Below, in pieces: positions 1 through 7,378 of a DNA stretch of 15,296 nt; position 1 is the first letter of the stretch; each line of letters begins with the position of its first letter. Position numbers and translations under genes: made by a program. The DNA lies in assembly GCA_963981505.1 (NCBI GenBank), contig CAXCEI010000036.1, forward strand, positions 1-15,296, read 5' to 3'. The DNA comes from OPU3-GD-OMZ sp001901525. GTDB lineage: Bacteria; Pseudomonadota; Gammaproteobacteria; Methylococcales; Methylomonadaceae. The notes below the pieces were generated by a model. It ran no database searches and had not been told where the DNA came from. It worked only from the letters and a program-made list of their open reading frames with translations.

Positions 1-301
1 TTTGCATCAGCATTGATTGCTCTTTGGGCGCATGCGCCTCAATCTCAACACCGTGTTCTAAAAGGTCATCAATCAAATGGGCATCATTGGGTGAAAACGT
101 ACGAAACTTTTCCCCCGAACGCATTTTTCCCTTGATCTTATTGTCATCAATAGTAACGGTTTCAACCTGCCCATAAGCAACCGCCTCAATAAACCGAGAA
201 TAGGACAGCGTAGAATCGTTTTTATCTTTAGGAGCAAAACCATTGAATACCGACATTAACGCAATACCGATAACAACCCACAGTAAAATATTTTTTAACA
301 T
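1..301 (-). CDS. ftsH: FtsH, ATP-dependent membrane zinc protease (N-terminal 100 residues only)
   Basis: FtsH is a hexameric AAA+ metalloprotease of the inner membrane that degrades misfolded membrane proteins and regulatory proteins such as sigma32 and LpxC. Only the N-terminus is in the window; the gene runs off the left edge with no stop. The translation begins MLKNILLWVVIGIALMSVFN, very close to the start of E. coli FtsH. A hydrophobic segment at about residues 4-20 is the first membrane helix. The rest (residues 25-100) is the start of the periplasmic domain; the second helix, the AAA module and the HExxH zinc site lie outside. The ATG at 301-299 has only a weak Shine-Dalgarno match (AGG about 10 bases upstream), but the homology places it well. 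rlmE lies 174 bases upstream on the same strand, the usual rlmE-ftsH order, although the gap is long enough for a separate promoter. Confidence 0.93.
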   Translation of the reverse strand, partial: MLKNILLWVVIGIALMSVFNGFAPKDKNDSTLSYSRFIEAVAYGQVETVTIDDNKIKGKMRSGEKFRTFSPNDAHLIDDLLEHGVEIEAHAPKEQSMLMQ

Positions 302-336
302 AATTTTTAACCTAAACGCCTTTAACCGTATTATTT

Positions 337-364
337 ATTATGAAAACAAAACCTATTGTAACAA
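337..364 (-). promoter_or_regulatory. Possible sigma70-type promoter for ftsH
   Basis: On the minus strand TTGTTA (364-359) and CATAAT (342-337) are separated by 16 bases, matching 4/6 and 5/6 of the sigma70 consensus. They sit 35-63 bases upstream of the ftsH start, in the 174-base gap after rlmE. The region is AT-rich, so a chance match is quite possible. I could not make a convincing sigma32 promoter here, although ftsH is a heat-shock gene in E. coli. Confidence 0.3.
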
Positions 365-371
365 GTCGTTG

Positions 372-410
372 CCTCTTTGTATTAATTCGTTACAGAACCT
401 CCTTAAGAGG
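372..410 (-). other. Orphan Shine-Dalgarno sequence inside alternative hairpins, rlmE-ftsH gap
   Basis: On the minus strand TAAGGAGGT (405-397) is a full 9-base complement of the usual 16S rRNA 3' end, but no ATG, GTG or TTG follows within 15 bases. The first triplets after it include a TAA. The element can pair two ways. CCTC (410-407) can pair with GAGG (401-398) around a 5-base loop, hiding part of the Shine-Dalgarno sequence. Alternatively CCTCTT (410-405) can pair with AAGAGG (377-372), leaving GGAGG in the loop. The two pairings exclude each other. Whether this is a regulatory leader of ftsH or chance is unknown. Confidence 0.3.
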
Positions 411-475
411 ACACCACGGTAACTACAAAGATTCAACCTAAACCTTATTGCTAACCAACCTTTACAATATATGGT

Positions 476-1102
476 CTAATTGTGTTTTTTAAAGCCTTTT
501 CCTAAAATATAAACCTCCTTACTTCGTGGTCTTGAGGCCTTAGGCTTACGAATCAACACCTTAGAGAATAATTGCCCGACCTCTCTTTTATAGTCATCAA
601 AGCCTTCTCCTTGAAACACCTTAACGACAAAACACCCTTCCGGACTTAAAACAGCTTCCGCCATCTCCAAAGCCAATTCGGCTAAATAAATTGATGCCGG
701 CTGGTCTATCGCCTTATTACCTGTTAAATTTGGCGCCATATCTGACAAAACCACATGAACGGGAATATTCTCAAGAACCCGAGACAATTCTGCCATCACA
801 GACTCTTCTCGAAAATCACCCTGAACACAATGCACGCCGTCGATAGCCTCAATAGGCAAAATATCCAGCCCCACAATGCGCCCCTGTCCTTTCAACAACC
901 GCTTAACATATTGCAACCAGGCGCCCGGCGCTGCGCCAAGGTCAACCACATTCATACCGGGTCGTATTACATTATCTTTCTGTTGGATTTCCTGTAACTT
1001 AAAAACCGCACGCGAGCGAAATCCTTGAATCTGAGCCTGCTTTACAAATTCATCATTAAAATGCTCTTGTAACCACTGATTACTGCTTTTACTTCGGCCC
1101 AT
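476..1102 (-). CDS. rlmE: RlmE (FtsJ/RrmJ), 23S rRNA 2'-O-ribose methyltransferase
   Basis: RlmE methylates the 2'-OH of U2552 in the A-loop of 23S rRNA, using S-adenosylmethionine, late in 50S subunit assembly. The protein has 208 residues (E. coli 209). It has a Rossmann-type methyltransferase fold with the SAM motif DLGAAPG at residues 54-60. The catalytic tetrad K-D-K-E is complete by alignment to the E. coli enzyme: K35 (RAVFKL), D121 (SDMAPN), K161 (VKVFQG) and E196 (RSKEVY). The start MGRSKSSNQWL matches the family and has a purine-rich GGAAGGG directly upstream. yhbY is divergent, 51 bases away; ftsH follows on the same strand after 174 bases. I see no frameshift or missing residue. 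Confidence 0.96.
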   Translation of the reverse strand: MGRSKSSNQWLQEHFNDEFVKQAQIQGFRSRAVFKLQEIQQKDNVIRPGMNVVDLGAAPGAWLQYVKRLLKGQGRIVGLDILPIEAIDGVHCVQGDFREESVMAELSRVLENIPVHVVLSDMAPNLTGNKAIDQPASIYLAELALEMAEAVLSPEGCFVVKVFQGEGFDDYKREVGQLFSKVLIRKPKASRPRSKEVYILGKGFKKHN

Positions 1103-1153
1103 ACCCTTCCGTTTTTAGTGTAAAATTAGCTTTCGAAAATTAAAGGATAAACA

Positions 1154-1423
1154 GTGAACGCTATCGAAAAAAAGAAACTACGTGCCAACGCACATCAATT
1201 GAAACCTCTTGTCACCTTAGGCCAAGCAGGATTAACTGAAGCGGTCATCGCAGAAACAGAAATCACCCTGAACGACCATGAATTGGTGAAAATTAAAATA
1301 CGAACCAGTGATCGTGAATTACGCAAACAACTCGCCCAGACTCTTTGTCAAAGAACACGCTCTGAACTGATCCAACAAATTGGCCAGATCGCCGTCATTT
1401 ACCGCAAAAACCCAAACAATTAA
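1154..1423 (+). CDS. yhbY: YhbY-type CRM-domain RNA-binding protein, ribosome assembly
   Basis: This is a small single-domain CRM protein (89 residues; E. coli YhbY 97) that associates with pre-50S particles and is thought to help ribosome assembly. The family signature is clear: AHQLKPLVTLGQAGLTEAVI at residues 13-32 contains the GxxG loop (GQAG, 23-26) used to contact RNA. The start is GTG, with a good Shine-Dalgarno AAGGA at 1143-1147 and 6 bases of spacing. It is the only plus-strand gene on this side of the window. It shares a 51-base divergent spacer with rlmE, where TAAAAT (1121-1126) could be its -10 box but no matching -35 is seen. Its TAA stop overlaps that of the convergent greA. 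Confidence 0.94.
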   Translation: MNAIEKKKLRANAHQLKPLVTLGQAGLTEAVIAETEITLNDHELVKIKIRTSDRELRKQLAQTLCQRTRSELIQQIGQIAVIYRKNPNN

Positions 1424-1434
1424 ATATATTTAAT
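1419..1434. repeat. 16-base perfect palindrome over the yhbY/greA convergent stops
   Basis: ATTAAATATATTTAAT is its own reverse complement. It contains the yhbY stop (1421-1423) and the greA stop (1422-1420 on the minus strand), plus the last greA codons. There is no spacer between the genes and no GC-rich terminator, so the two transcripts must overlap. As a hairpin it would be pure A-U and weak. It could be a chance product of an AT-rich junction. Confidence 0.6.
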
Positions 1435-1896
1435 ACTCAGAATTTCGTATTCCTTATCCCCTACAGGGGCTTTAACAATAACAACATCTTCTACTTCTTT
1501 ACCAATTAATGCCCGAGCAATCGGCGACCCTACGGAAATACGCCCCGCTTTAATGTTCGCCTCATCTTCACCCACAATTTGGTAGGTGACGGTTTCACCA
1601 CTGTCAATATCTTCAATTTCTACCGTCGCCCCAAAAATAACCTTCCCACCCGCATTCATTTTCGTCACGTCAATGACTTGCGCATTTGATAACTTACCCT
1701 CTATCTCAGCAATGCGACCTTCCGAAAAGCTCTGCTGTTCTCGGGCAGCATGATATTCAGCATTTTCCTTTAAATCACCGTGCTCCCGCGCCTCGGCAAT
1801 AGCGTTAATTATTCTGGGACGTACGACTGTTTTTAATTCAAACAATTCGGTACGTAATTTTTCGGCACCAGAAACGGTTAACGGAACTTTATTCAT
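1420..1896 (-). CDS. greA: GreA, transcript cleavage factor
   Basis: GreA enters the secondary channel of RNA polymerase and stimulates cleavage of backtracked RNA, rescuing arrested complexes. The length of 158 residues is standard. The N-terminal coiled coil (about 1-75) carries the acidic tip with D41 and E44 (HGDLKENAEY), the pair that coordinates Mg2+ in the active site. The C-terminal FKBP-like domain (about 80-158) has the GKEVEDVVIVKAPVG stretch typical of the family. The ATG has a good Shine-Dalgarno GGTGGAG 7 bases upstream. It lies 54 bases after carB, consistent with carA-carB-greA cotranscription as in Pseudomonas. Its end abuts convergent yhbY with overlapping stop codons. Confidence 0.97.
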   Translation of the reverse strand: MNKVPLTVSGAEKLRTELFELKTVVRPRIINAIAEAREHGDLKENAEYHAAREQQSFSEGRIAEIEGKLSNAQVIDVTKMNAGGKVIFGATVEIEDIDSGETVTYQIVGEDEANIKAGRISVGSPIARALIGKEVEDVVIVKAPVGDKEYEILSIKYI

Positions 1897-1950
1897 AACT
1901 CAACTCCACCTAGCTAATTCTCTTTATCTAAAAAAATATTAAAACGTTAC

Positions 1951-4900
1951 TTATACTAATGCTTTATGTAATTCTTGCAAACTATGCACCGTAATGCTAT
2001 CTAATTCACCCAGACCTAAACACATCGCACGTGCCCCTGCCATAGTTGTAAAATAAGCCACACCGTGCTGTAAGGCCGCTCTACGCATGGTAAATGAATC
2101 TGCAATCGCTTTAGCGCCTTCTGTGGTATTAATAATGAGCTGAATCTGATCATTCTTAATCATATCAACGGTATTCGGACGCCCTTGGTTAACCTTATGA
2201 ACACTCGCACACGCGTAACCTGCCTCCGTGATGACCGTAGCACTCCCCGCTGTCGCAATCAACTTGTAACCCTTAGACACCAACATTCTGGCAATTTCAG
2301 ATAACGTCGATTTATCCTGATCTTTAACACTGATCAAAACTGTTCCTGACTGATTCAAATGAACACCGGCGGCACGTTGCGATTTTGCAAAAGCCTCACC
2401 AAAACTTTCACCCACCCCCATCACCTCACCGGTTGACTTCATTTCCGGCCCTAAAAGGGGATCAACACCTGGGAACTTAATAAAAGGAAAAACAGCCTCT
2501 TTAACCGAAAAATACTCAGGAACTACCTCTTTCGTGACACCCTGCTCCTTTAAGGAGCGTCCCGCCATACACCGCGCGGCTATCTTAGCCAAGGGATAAG
2601 CTGTCGCTTTTGAAACAAAAGGCACGGTCCGAGAGGCTCTCGGGTTCACCTCAATAATAAAAATTTCCTCGCCCTGAACAGCAAACTGAATATTCATTAA
2701 GCCTACCACGCCCAAAGCTTTCGCTAATATAGCCGCTTGCTGACGCAATTCCTCCTGAATAGGCAAACTAATACTGTAAGGCGGTAACGAGCAGGCCGAA
2801 TCACCTGAATGCACCCCGGCTTGCTCAATATGCTCCATCAAGCCGCCAATAAGGACCGTCTCGCCATCATAAATAGCATCCACATCCATTTCTACCGCAT
2901 TACTCAAAAATCGGTCTAACAATACCGGCGACTCATTAGAAACACTAACGGCCTCCTTCATATAGCGCTGCAAGCCTTCTTCATTAAAGACAATCTCCAT
3001 AGCCCGACCGCCTAAGACATAAGACGGCCTAACGACCAAGGGATAACCTAAATCACGCGCCGCATCAATCGCTTCTTCGACTGATCGCGCCGTCTCATTA
3101 GGGGGCTGCTTAAGTTCTAAACGCTCTAACAAGCTCTTAAATCGCTCCCTGTCTTCGGCCAAATCAATAGAATCAGGTGAGGTACCAATAATGGGCACAC
3201 CTGCGGCTTCTAATGCACGCGCTAACTTTAAGGGTGTTTGACCACCGTATTGAACAATTACGCCTTTAGGCTTCTCTATGGCAACAATTTCGAGCACATC
3301 TTCCAAAACCAACGACTCAAAATACAATCGATCAGAGGTATCAAAATCGGTGGAAACCGTTTCTGGATTACAGTTGATCATAATGGTTTCAAAACCATCT
3401 TCTCTCAGCGCGAGGGCCGCATGAACACAACAATAATCAAACTCAATCCCTTGCCCTATACGGTTAGGACCACCGCCCAAAATAATAATTTTTTCTTTAC
3501 CGGTTGGACGCGCCTCGCATTCTTGTTCATACGTTGAATACAAATAAGCCGTGTCCGAGGAAAACTCAGCGGCACAAGAATCAATTCTTTTAAATACCGG
3601 ACGAACGCCTAAACGATGCCGCAAATTGAATAGCTCTGATTCTGAACAAGTTAACAATTCAGCCAATCGTAAATCAGAAAAACCCTTACGCTTTAACCGC
3701 CAAAGGTCATCATAAGTTAATGCGCTGACATCCTGCCCTTTTAACTGTTGTTCAGAAACAATGAGGTCACTGACTTGCATCAAAAACCAGGGATCTATCC
3801 GACTAACCGCATGAATCTTCTCTAACGACCAGCCGGCGCGAAATGCATCGGCCACATACCATAGTCGCTCAGGCCCAGGTTGACTAATTTCATGCTGCAA
3901 GACCTCTTCTACCTCAGGCAAACTCAAGTCAACAACTTCATTCAATCCTGTCGTTCCGGTTTCCAGTCCACGTAAAGCTTTTTGCAAAGACTCCTGAAAA
4001 GTACGGCCAATGGCCATAACTTCACCTACTGACTTCATTTGTGTTGTCAGCCGATCATTGGCCTGCGGAAATTTCTCAAACGTAAACCGAGGCACCTTGG
4101 TGACTACATAATCTATCGTCGGCTCAAATGAAGCCGGCGTTGCGCCACCGGTGATTTCATTTTTTAATTCATCCAGGGTATACCCTATCGCTAATTTTGC
4201 AGCCACTTTAGCTATAGGAAAACCGGTTGCCTTAGAGGCTAATGCCGAAGAACGCGAGACCCGAGGATTCATCTCAATAACAACCAAACGTCCATCATCA
4301 GGGTTTATAGCCACCTGCACATTCGAACCCCCGGTATCAACACCAATTTCACGTAATACCGCCAACGAAACATTACGAAGAATCTGATATTCTTTATCCG
4401 TAAGCGTTTGCGCAGGCGCAACCGTTATTGAGTCGCCCGTATGGACACCCATCGGGTCAAAATTTTCTATCGAACAAACAATGATGCAGTTATCTTTACG
4501 ATCTCGCACCACTTCCATTTCATATTCTTTCCAGCCCAAAACAGATTCTTCGATAAGCAACTCATTCGTAGGCGATAAATCCAATCCTCGCATACAAATG
4601 TCGACAAACTCTTCTTTGTTATAAGCGATCCCACCGCCACTGCCTCCTAGGGTAAAAGAGGGTCTAATCACCGCAGGATAACCCACGTCTACTAGAATCT
4701 CCTGCGCTTGTGCTAAGGTTGATGCAACAGCAGATTTAGGCACATCAAAGCCTATTTTAATCATTGCCTGTTTAAATAACTCTCGATCTTCTGCCTTATC
4801 GATTGCCTCTTTACTGGCACCAATCATCTCAACATTAAATTCAGCCAAAACACCATTGCGCTCAAGATCTAAGGCACAATTTAATGCCGTTTGCCCCCCC

Positions 4901-5169
4901 ATGGTTGGCAACACGACATCAGGACGCTCTTTTTCAATAATTTTAGCAACCGTCTGCCAATCGATAGGCTCAATATAAATCGCATCCGCAGTCTGCGGAT
5001 CGGTCATAATTGTTGCCGGATTAGAGTTAACCAAAATGACTCGGTACCCTTCTTCACGTAAAGCCTTACAGGCCTGCGTCCCTGAATAATCAAATTCACA
5101 CGCTTGCCCAATAACAATAGGGCCTGCGCCTAACAGCAAAATGGATTTTATGTCGGTTCTTTTTGGCAT
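1951..5169 (-). CDS. carB: CarB, carbamoyl-phosphate synthase large subunit
   Basis: CarB uses two ATP, bicarbonate and the ammonia delivered by CarA to make carbamoyl phosphate for arginine and pyrimidine synthesis. It has 1072 residues (E. coli 1073). By E. coli numbering these are carboxyphosphate synthetase about 1-400, oligomerisation 400-550, carbamoyl-phosphate synthetase 550-935 and the allosteric MGS-like domain 936-1072. Both ATP-grasp halves open with the same glycine-rich loop (LGAGPIVIGQ and LGGGPNRIGQ). The nucleotide effector pocket looks intact: T973, K992, N1014 and T1016 match E. coli T974, K993, N1015 and T1017, while S976 replaces T977. UMP inhibition is therefore likely kept. 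The ATG at 5169 fits the family start, but I see no Shine-Dalgarno within 15 bases; CTCC rather than GGAG lies in the 55-base gap after carA. Confidence 0.98.
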   Translation of the reverse strand: MPKRTDIKSILLLGAGPIVIGQACEFDYSGTQACKALREEGYRVILVNSNPATIMTDPQTADAIYIEPIDWQTVAKIIEKERPDVVLPTMGGQTALNCALDLERNGVLAEFNVEMIGASKEAIDKAEDRELFKQAMIKIGFDVPKSAVASTLAQAQEILVDVGYPAVIRPSFTLGGSGGGIAYNKEEFVDICMRGLDLSPTNELLIEESVLGWKEYEMEVVRDRKDNCIIVCSIENFDPMGVHTGDSITVAPAQTLTDKEYQILRNVSLAVLREIGVDTGGSNVQVAINPDDGRLVVIEMNPRVSRSSALASKATGFPIAKVAAKLAIGYTLDELKNEITGGATPASFEPTIDYVVTKVPRFTFEKFPQANDRLTTQMKSVGEVMAIGRTFQESLQKALRGLETGTTGLNEVVDLSLPEVEEVLQHEISQPGPERLWYVADAFRAGWSLEKIHAVSRIDPWFLMQVSDLIVSEQQLKGQDVSALTYDDLWRLKRKGFSDLRLAELLTCSESELFNLRHRLGVRPVFKRIDSCAAEFSSDTAYLYSTYEQECEARPTGKEKIIILGGGPNRIGQGIEFDYCCVHAALALREDGFETIMINCNPETVSTDFDTSDRLYFESLVLEDVLEIVAIEKPKGVIVQYGGQTPLKLARALEAAGVPIIGTSPDSIDLAEDRERFKSLLERLELKQPPNETARSVEEAIDAARDLGYPLVVRPSYVLGGRAMEIVFNEEGLQRYMKEAVSVSNESPVLLDRFLSNAVEMDVDAIYDGETVLIGGLMEHIEQAGVHSGDSACSLPPYSISLPIQEELRQQAAILAKALGVVGLMNIQFAVQGEEIFIIEVNPRASRTVPFVSKATAYPLAKIAARCMAGRSLKEQGVTKEVVPEYFSVKEAVFPFIKFPGVDPLLGPEMKSTGEVMGVGESFGEAFAKSQRAAGVHLNQSGTVLISVKDQDKSTLSEIARMLVSKGYKLIATAGSATVITEAGYACASVHKVNQGRPNTVDMIKNDQIQLIINTTEGAKAIADSFTMRRAALQHGVAYFTTMAGARAMCLGLGELDSITVHSLQELHKALV

Positions 5170-5224
5170 GTTTAATAATTTGAAGTTACAAGCTGAAGGA
5201 AATAAATATCAATAAAGGAGGCAT

Positions 5225-6346
5225 TTACTGCTCCATTTTTTCAATGAAACGATCAAAGAAACCTACCACATCGTGAGGCCCTGGACTAGCTTCAGGGTGG
5301 CCCTGAAAACCGAAAGCAGGACAATCAGTATGCTCAATACCCTGCAAACTCCCGTCGAACAAAGAATGATGTGTTGCCACTAAACAATCTGGCAGCGTTG
5401 CTTCATCGACAGCAAAACCATGATTTTGACTACTGATCATGACCCGACCGGTCGCCTTTTCCTTGACCGGATGATTTGCACCATGATGACCAAACTTCAT
5501 CTTTTCAGTCTGTGCACCACTGGCCAATGCCAGCAACTGATACCCTAGACAAATACCAAAAATGGGCACTTTCTCATTAAGAAACTCACGTATCGCAGCA
5601 ATAGCATAATCACAAGGTTCTGGATCACCCGGACCATTAGAAAGAAAGATACCATCCGGACACATAGCCAAAACATCTGCTGCTGGGGTTGTGGCAGGAA
5701 CCACTGTCAACCGGCACCCACGATCAACCAACAACCTGAGAATATTACGTTTAACACCAAAATCATAAGCAACCACATGCTTTTGAACGACATTATCTTC
5801 TTGATGCCCTTGACCTAATTGCCATACACCCTCCGTCCAAGCATAGCTGCTTTGAACCGAGACCTCTTTAGCCAAATCCATCCCTTTTAACCCCGGGAAT
5901 TGGGCAATCTGCTGTTCAGCGATTGAAGTATCCACCGCATCACCAGTCATAATACATCCTCGCTGCGCGCCCTTATCTCGTAAAATTCGAGTTAATTTAC
6001 GGGTATCTATCTCGGCGATGGCAACCACATTATTCTGCTCCAAATAGCGACCAAGACTCATCTCTGAGCGCCAATTACTTGCTAATAAGGGTAAATCTCT
6101 GACCACCAAGCCACTGGCAAAAACTTGGCCCGCCTCGTCATCTTCCGCATTAACCCCCACGTTACCTATGTGAGGATAGGTTAACGTAACCAGTTGACGC
6201 GCGTAAGAAGGATCACTTATGATTTCCTGATAACCCGTAAGTGAAGTATTAAAAACCACTTCCCCAACAGTTGTACCTGTAGCCCCCACAGAAACCCCCT
6301 CAAAACAGGTCCCATCTTCCAAAACTAACAATGCCTTTATTTTCAA
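5225..6346 (-). CDS. carA: CarA, carbamoyl-phosphate synthase small (glutaminase) subunit
   Basis: CarA hydrolyses glutamine and channels ammonia to CarB. The protein has 373 residues. The N-terminal CPSase domain contains FNTSLTGYQEIISDPSY (residues 32-48). The C-terminal class I amidotransferase domain has the nucleophile C266 in GICLGYQ and the H350/E352 pair in GHPEASPGP, so the triad is complete. The start is TTG at 6346-6344. An in-frame TAA lies two codons upstream, the next in-frame starts would lose conserved residues, and a Shine-Dalgarno AGGTGG (6358-6353) sits 6 bases before it. The N-terminus KIKALLVLEDG aligns with E. coli CarA. A 221-base gap separates it from dapB and holds a promoter candidate and a strong hairpin, suggesting separate control from the heat-shock cluster upstream. 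Confidence 0.97.
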   Translation of the reverse strand: MKIKALLVLEDGTCFEGVSVGATGTTVGEVVFNTSLTGYQEIISDPSYARQLVTLTYPHIGNVGVNAEDDEAGQVFASGLVVRDLPLLASNWRSEMSLGRYLEQNNVVAIAEIDTRKLTRILRDKGAQRGCIMTGDAVDTSIAEQQIAQFPGLKGMDLAKEVSVQSSYAWTEGVWQLGQGHQEDNVVQKHVVAYDFGVKRNILRLLVDRGCRLTVVPATTPAADVLAMCPDGIFLSNGPGDPEPCDYAIAAIREFLNEKVPIFGICLGYQLLALASGAQTEKMKFGHHGANHPVKEKATGRVMISSQNHGFAVDEATLPDCLVATHHSLFDGSLQGIEHTDCPAFGFQGHPEASPGPHDVVGFFDRFIEKMEQ

Positions 6347-6370
6347 ATCTTACCACCTCAAATGCACAAA

Positions 6371-6401
6371 ACGGGAGGGGGTTACACCAACCGACTCCCG
6401 T
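6371..6401 (-). promoter_or_regulatory. Attenuator-like hairpin in the carA leader
   Basis: A 7-bp arm (ACGGGAG/CTCCCGT) is followed inward by a 2x2 internal loop and a 4-bp arm (GGTT/AACC) closing a 5-base loop. In the carA mRNA direction the second arm is followed by TTTTG, so it resembles a weak intrinsic terminator. It ends 12 bases before the carA Shine-Dalgarno (6358-6353) and 24 bases before the TTG start. A 15-codon open frame stops inside it. Either transcription attenuation or control of translation initiation could use this structure; the sequence does not decide between them. Confidence 0.55.
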
Positions 6402-6429
6402 CATACATACTAATATTACTGAATACCAT
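6382..6429 (-). CDS. Possible 15-codon leader peptide upstream of carA
   Basis: ATG at 6429-6427 opens a frame for MVFSNISMYDGSRLV and stops at TAA 6384-6382, within the hairpin at 6371-6401. A ribosome finishing this frame would cover the 5' arm and loop of the hairpin, the geometry used by leader-peptide attenuators. Against it: there is no Shine-Dalgarno, and the predicted transcript start is only about 6 bases upstream, so it would have to be nearly leaderless. It is not rich in any amino acid of the pathway. A 15-codon frame arises easily by chance. Confidence 0.2.
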   Translation of the reverse strand: MVFSNISMYDGSRLV

Positions 6430-6441
6430 CTATAGGTGACG

Positions 6442-6470
6442 ATTTTACGAGATATTCGTCTCTGGGTCTA
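6442..6470 (-). promoter_or_regulatory. Probable sigma70-type promoter for carA-carB-greA
   Basis: On the minus strand TAGACC (6470-6465) and TAAAAT (6447-6442) are 17 bases apart, matching 4/6 and 5/6 of the consensus. A transcript from it would start near 6435 and carry a leader of about 90 bases including the hairpin at 6401-6371. The spacer contains a short inverted repeat, GAGA-N6-TCTC (6462-6449), which could be part of an operator but is only 4 bp per arm. A second, weaker pair (TTGATT-N17-TTTAAA) lies just upstream. No full ARG box was found. Confidence 0.45.
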
Positions 6471-6567
6471 TCAGTTTAAAACAGCCCTCATGAATAGAAT
6501 CAACTACGACCGACTCAAAGCTAGATAACATGACGCCCCTCAGACTCAAATGGTCAACTAAAAAACC

Positions 6568-7374
6568 TTACTCACTTAAGCCTAAAACATCTTGCATGTC
6601 ATATAATGCTGGCTGCTTACCAGCTAACCAGACTGCTGCACGAACAGCACCTTTCGCAAACGTCATTCGACTGGTTGCTTTATGGGTTATCTCAATCCGC
6701 TCACCGTCATCAGCAAACATAACCGTATGCTCGCCCACAATATCTCCAGCTCTGATCGTTGAAAAACCGATCGTCTGACGGTCTCGCTCATCGCTACGCC
6801 CTTCTCGTCCATAAATAGCGTGCTGCTGCAAATCTCTATTGAGCTCTTCAGCTATCACCTCGCCCATCCTAAGTGCCGTACCCGAAGGCGCATCCACTTT
6901 ATGACGGTGATGTGCCTCAATAATTTCAATATCAACATCATTGCCTAGAACGTTGGCCGCCATGGCTAATAACTTCAGTGACAAATTCACACCGACACTC
7001 ATATTAGGTGCAAAAACAACCGGGATTTGTTGTGCGGCTTGAGCAATGAGTTCTTTTTGTTCTTCATCAAAACCCGTCGTTCCGATCACGATGGCTTTAC
7101 CTGCTTGTCGACAGATCGACAAATATTCCATACTGATTTCGGGCAACGTAAAATCAATCACCACATCAACGTTACCCAAGACAACTGACAAATCATCGGT
7201 CACGACAATACCATTTTTCGCCAAGCCGGCCATACTGCCAGCATCTTGCCCTTGACTGCCACTGGACGCTCTAGAGATGGCACCCGTTAGCGCTGTACTG
7301 TCATGCAACTGCGTAGCTGCGATTAAGCATTGCCCCATTCGGCCTGATGCCCCGACCACCGCTATTCGCATCAT
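6568..7374 (-). CDS. dapB: DapB, 4-hydroxy-tetrahydrodipicolinate reductase
   Basis: DapB reduces 4-hydroxy-tetrahydrodipicolinate with NAD(P)H in the diaminopimelate/lysine pathway. The protein has 268 residues (E. coli 273). The N-terminal Rossmann domain has the dinucleotide loop GASGRMGQ (8-15). IGTTGF (97-102) and APNMSVGVN (122-130) are family motifs. The substrate-domain signature EAHHRHKVDAPSGTA (153-167) includes the catalytic H155 and K159. The start has two adjacent ATG codons (7374-7372 and 7371-7369). The Shine-Dalgarno AGGG (7385-7382), inside the last codons of dnaJ, is 7 bases from the first, which I prefer. Only 4 bases separate it from the dnaJ stop, so translation is probably coupled to dnaJ. 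After its stop there is only a weak CTTA/TAAG stem with a T6 run, not a convincing terminator. Confidence 0.97.
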   Translation of the reverse strand: MMRIAVVGASGRMGQCLIAATQLHDSTALTGAISRASSGSQGQDAGSMAGLAKNGIVVTDDLSVVLGNVDVVIDFTLPEISMEYLSICRQAGKAIVIGTTGFDEEQKELIAQAAQQIPVVFAPNMSVGVNLSLKLLAMAANVLGNDVDIEIIEAHHRHKVDAPSGTALRMGEVIAEELNRDLQQHAIYGREGRSDERDRQTIGFSTIRAGDIVGEHTVMFADDGERIEITHKATSRMTFAKGAVRAAVWLAGKQPALYDMQDVLGLSE

Positions 7375-7378
7375 AAAA

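Noticed and set aside
302..475. Sigma32 heat-shock promoter for ftsH
   Set aside because: A TTGAA is present, but no C-rich -10 element stands at the required spacing.
6488..6508. ARG-box-like TGAAT sequence in the dapB-carA gap
   Set aside because: Only one half-site (ATGAATA) matches; the other half is poor and no second box is adjacent.
6530..6778. An 82-codon plus-strand frame from the dapB-carA gap into dapB
   Set aside because: Most of it is antisense to dapB. There is no ribosome site and the protein does not resemble anything I recognise.
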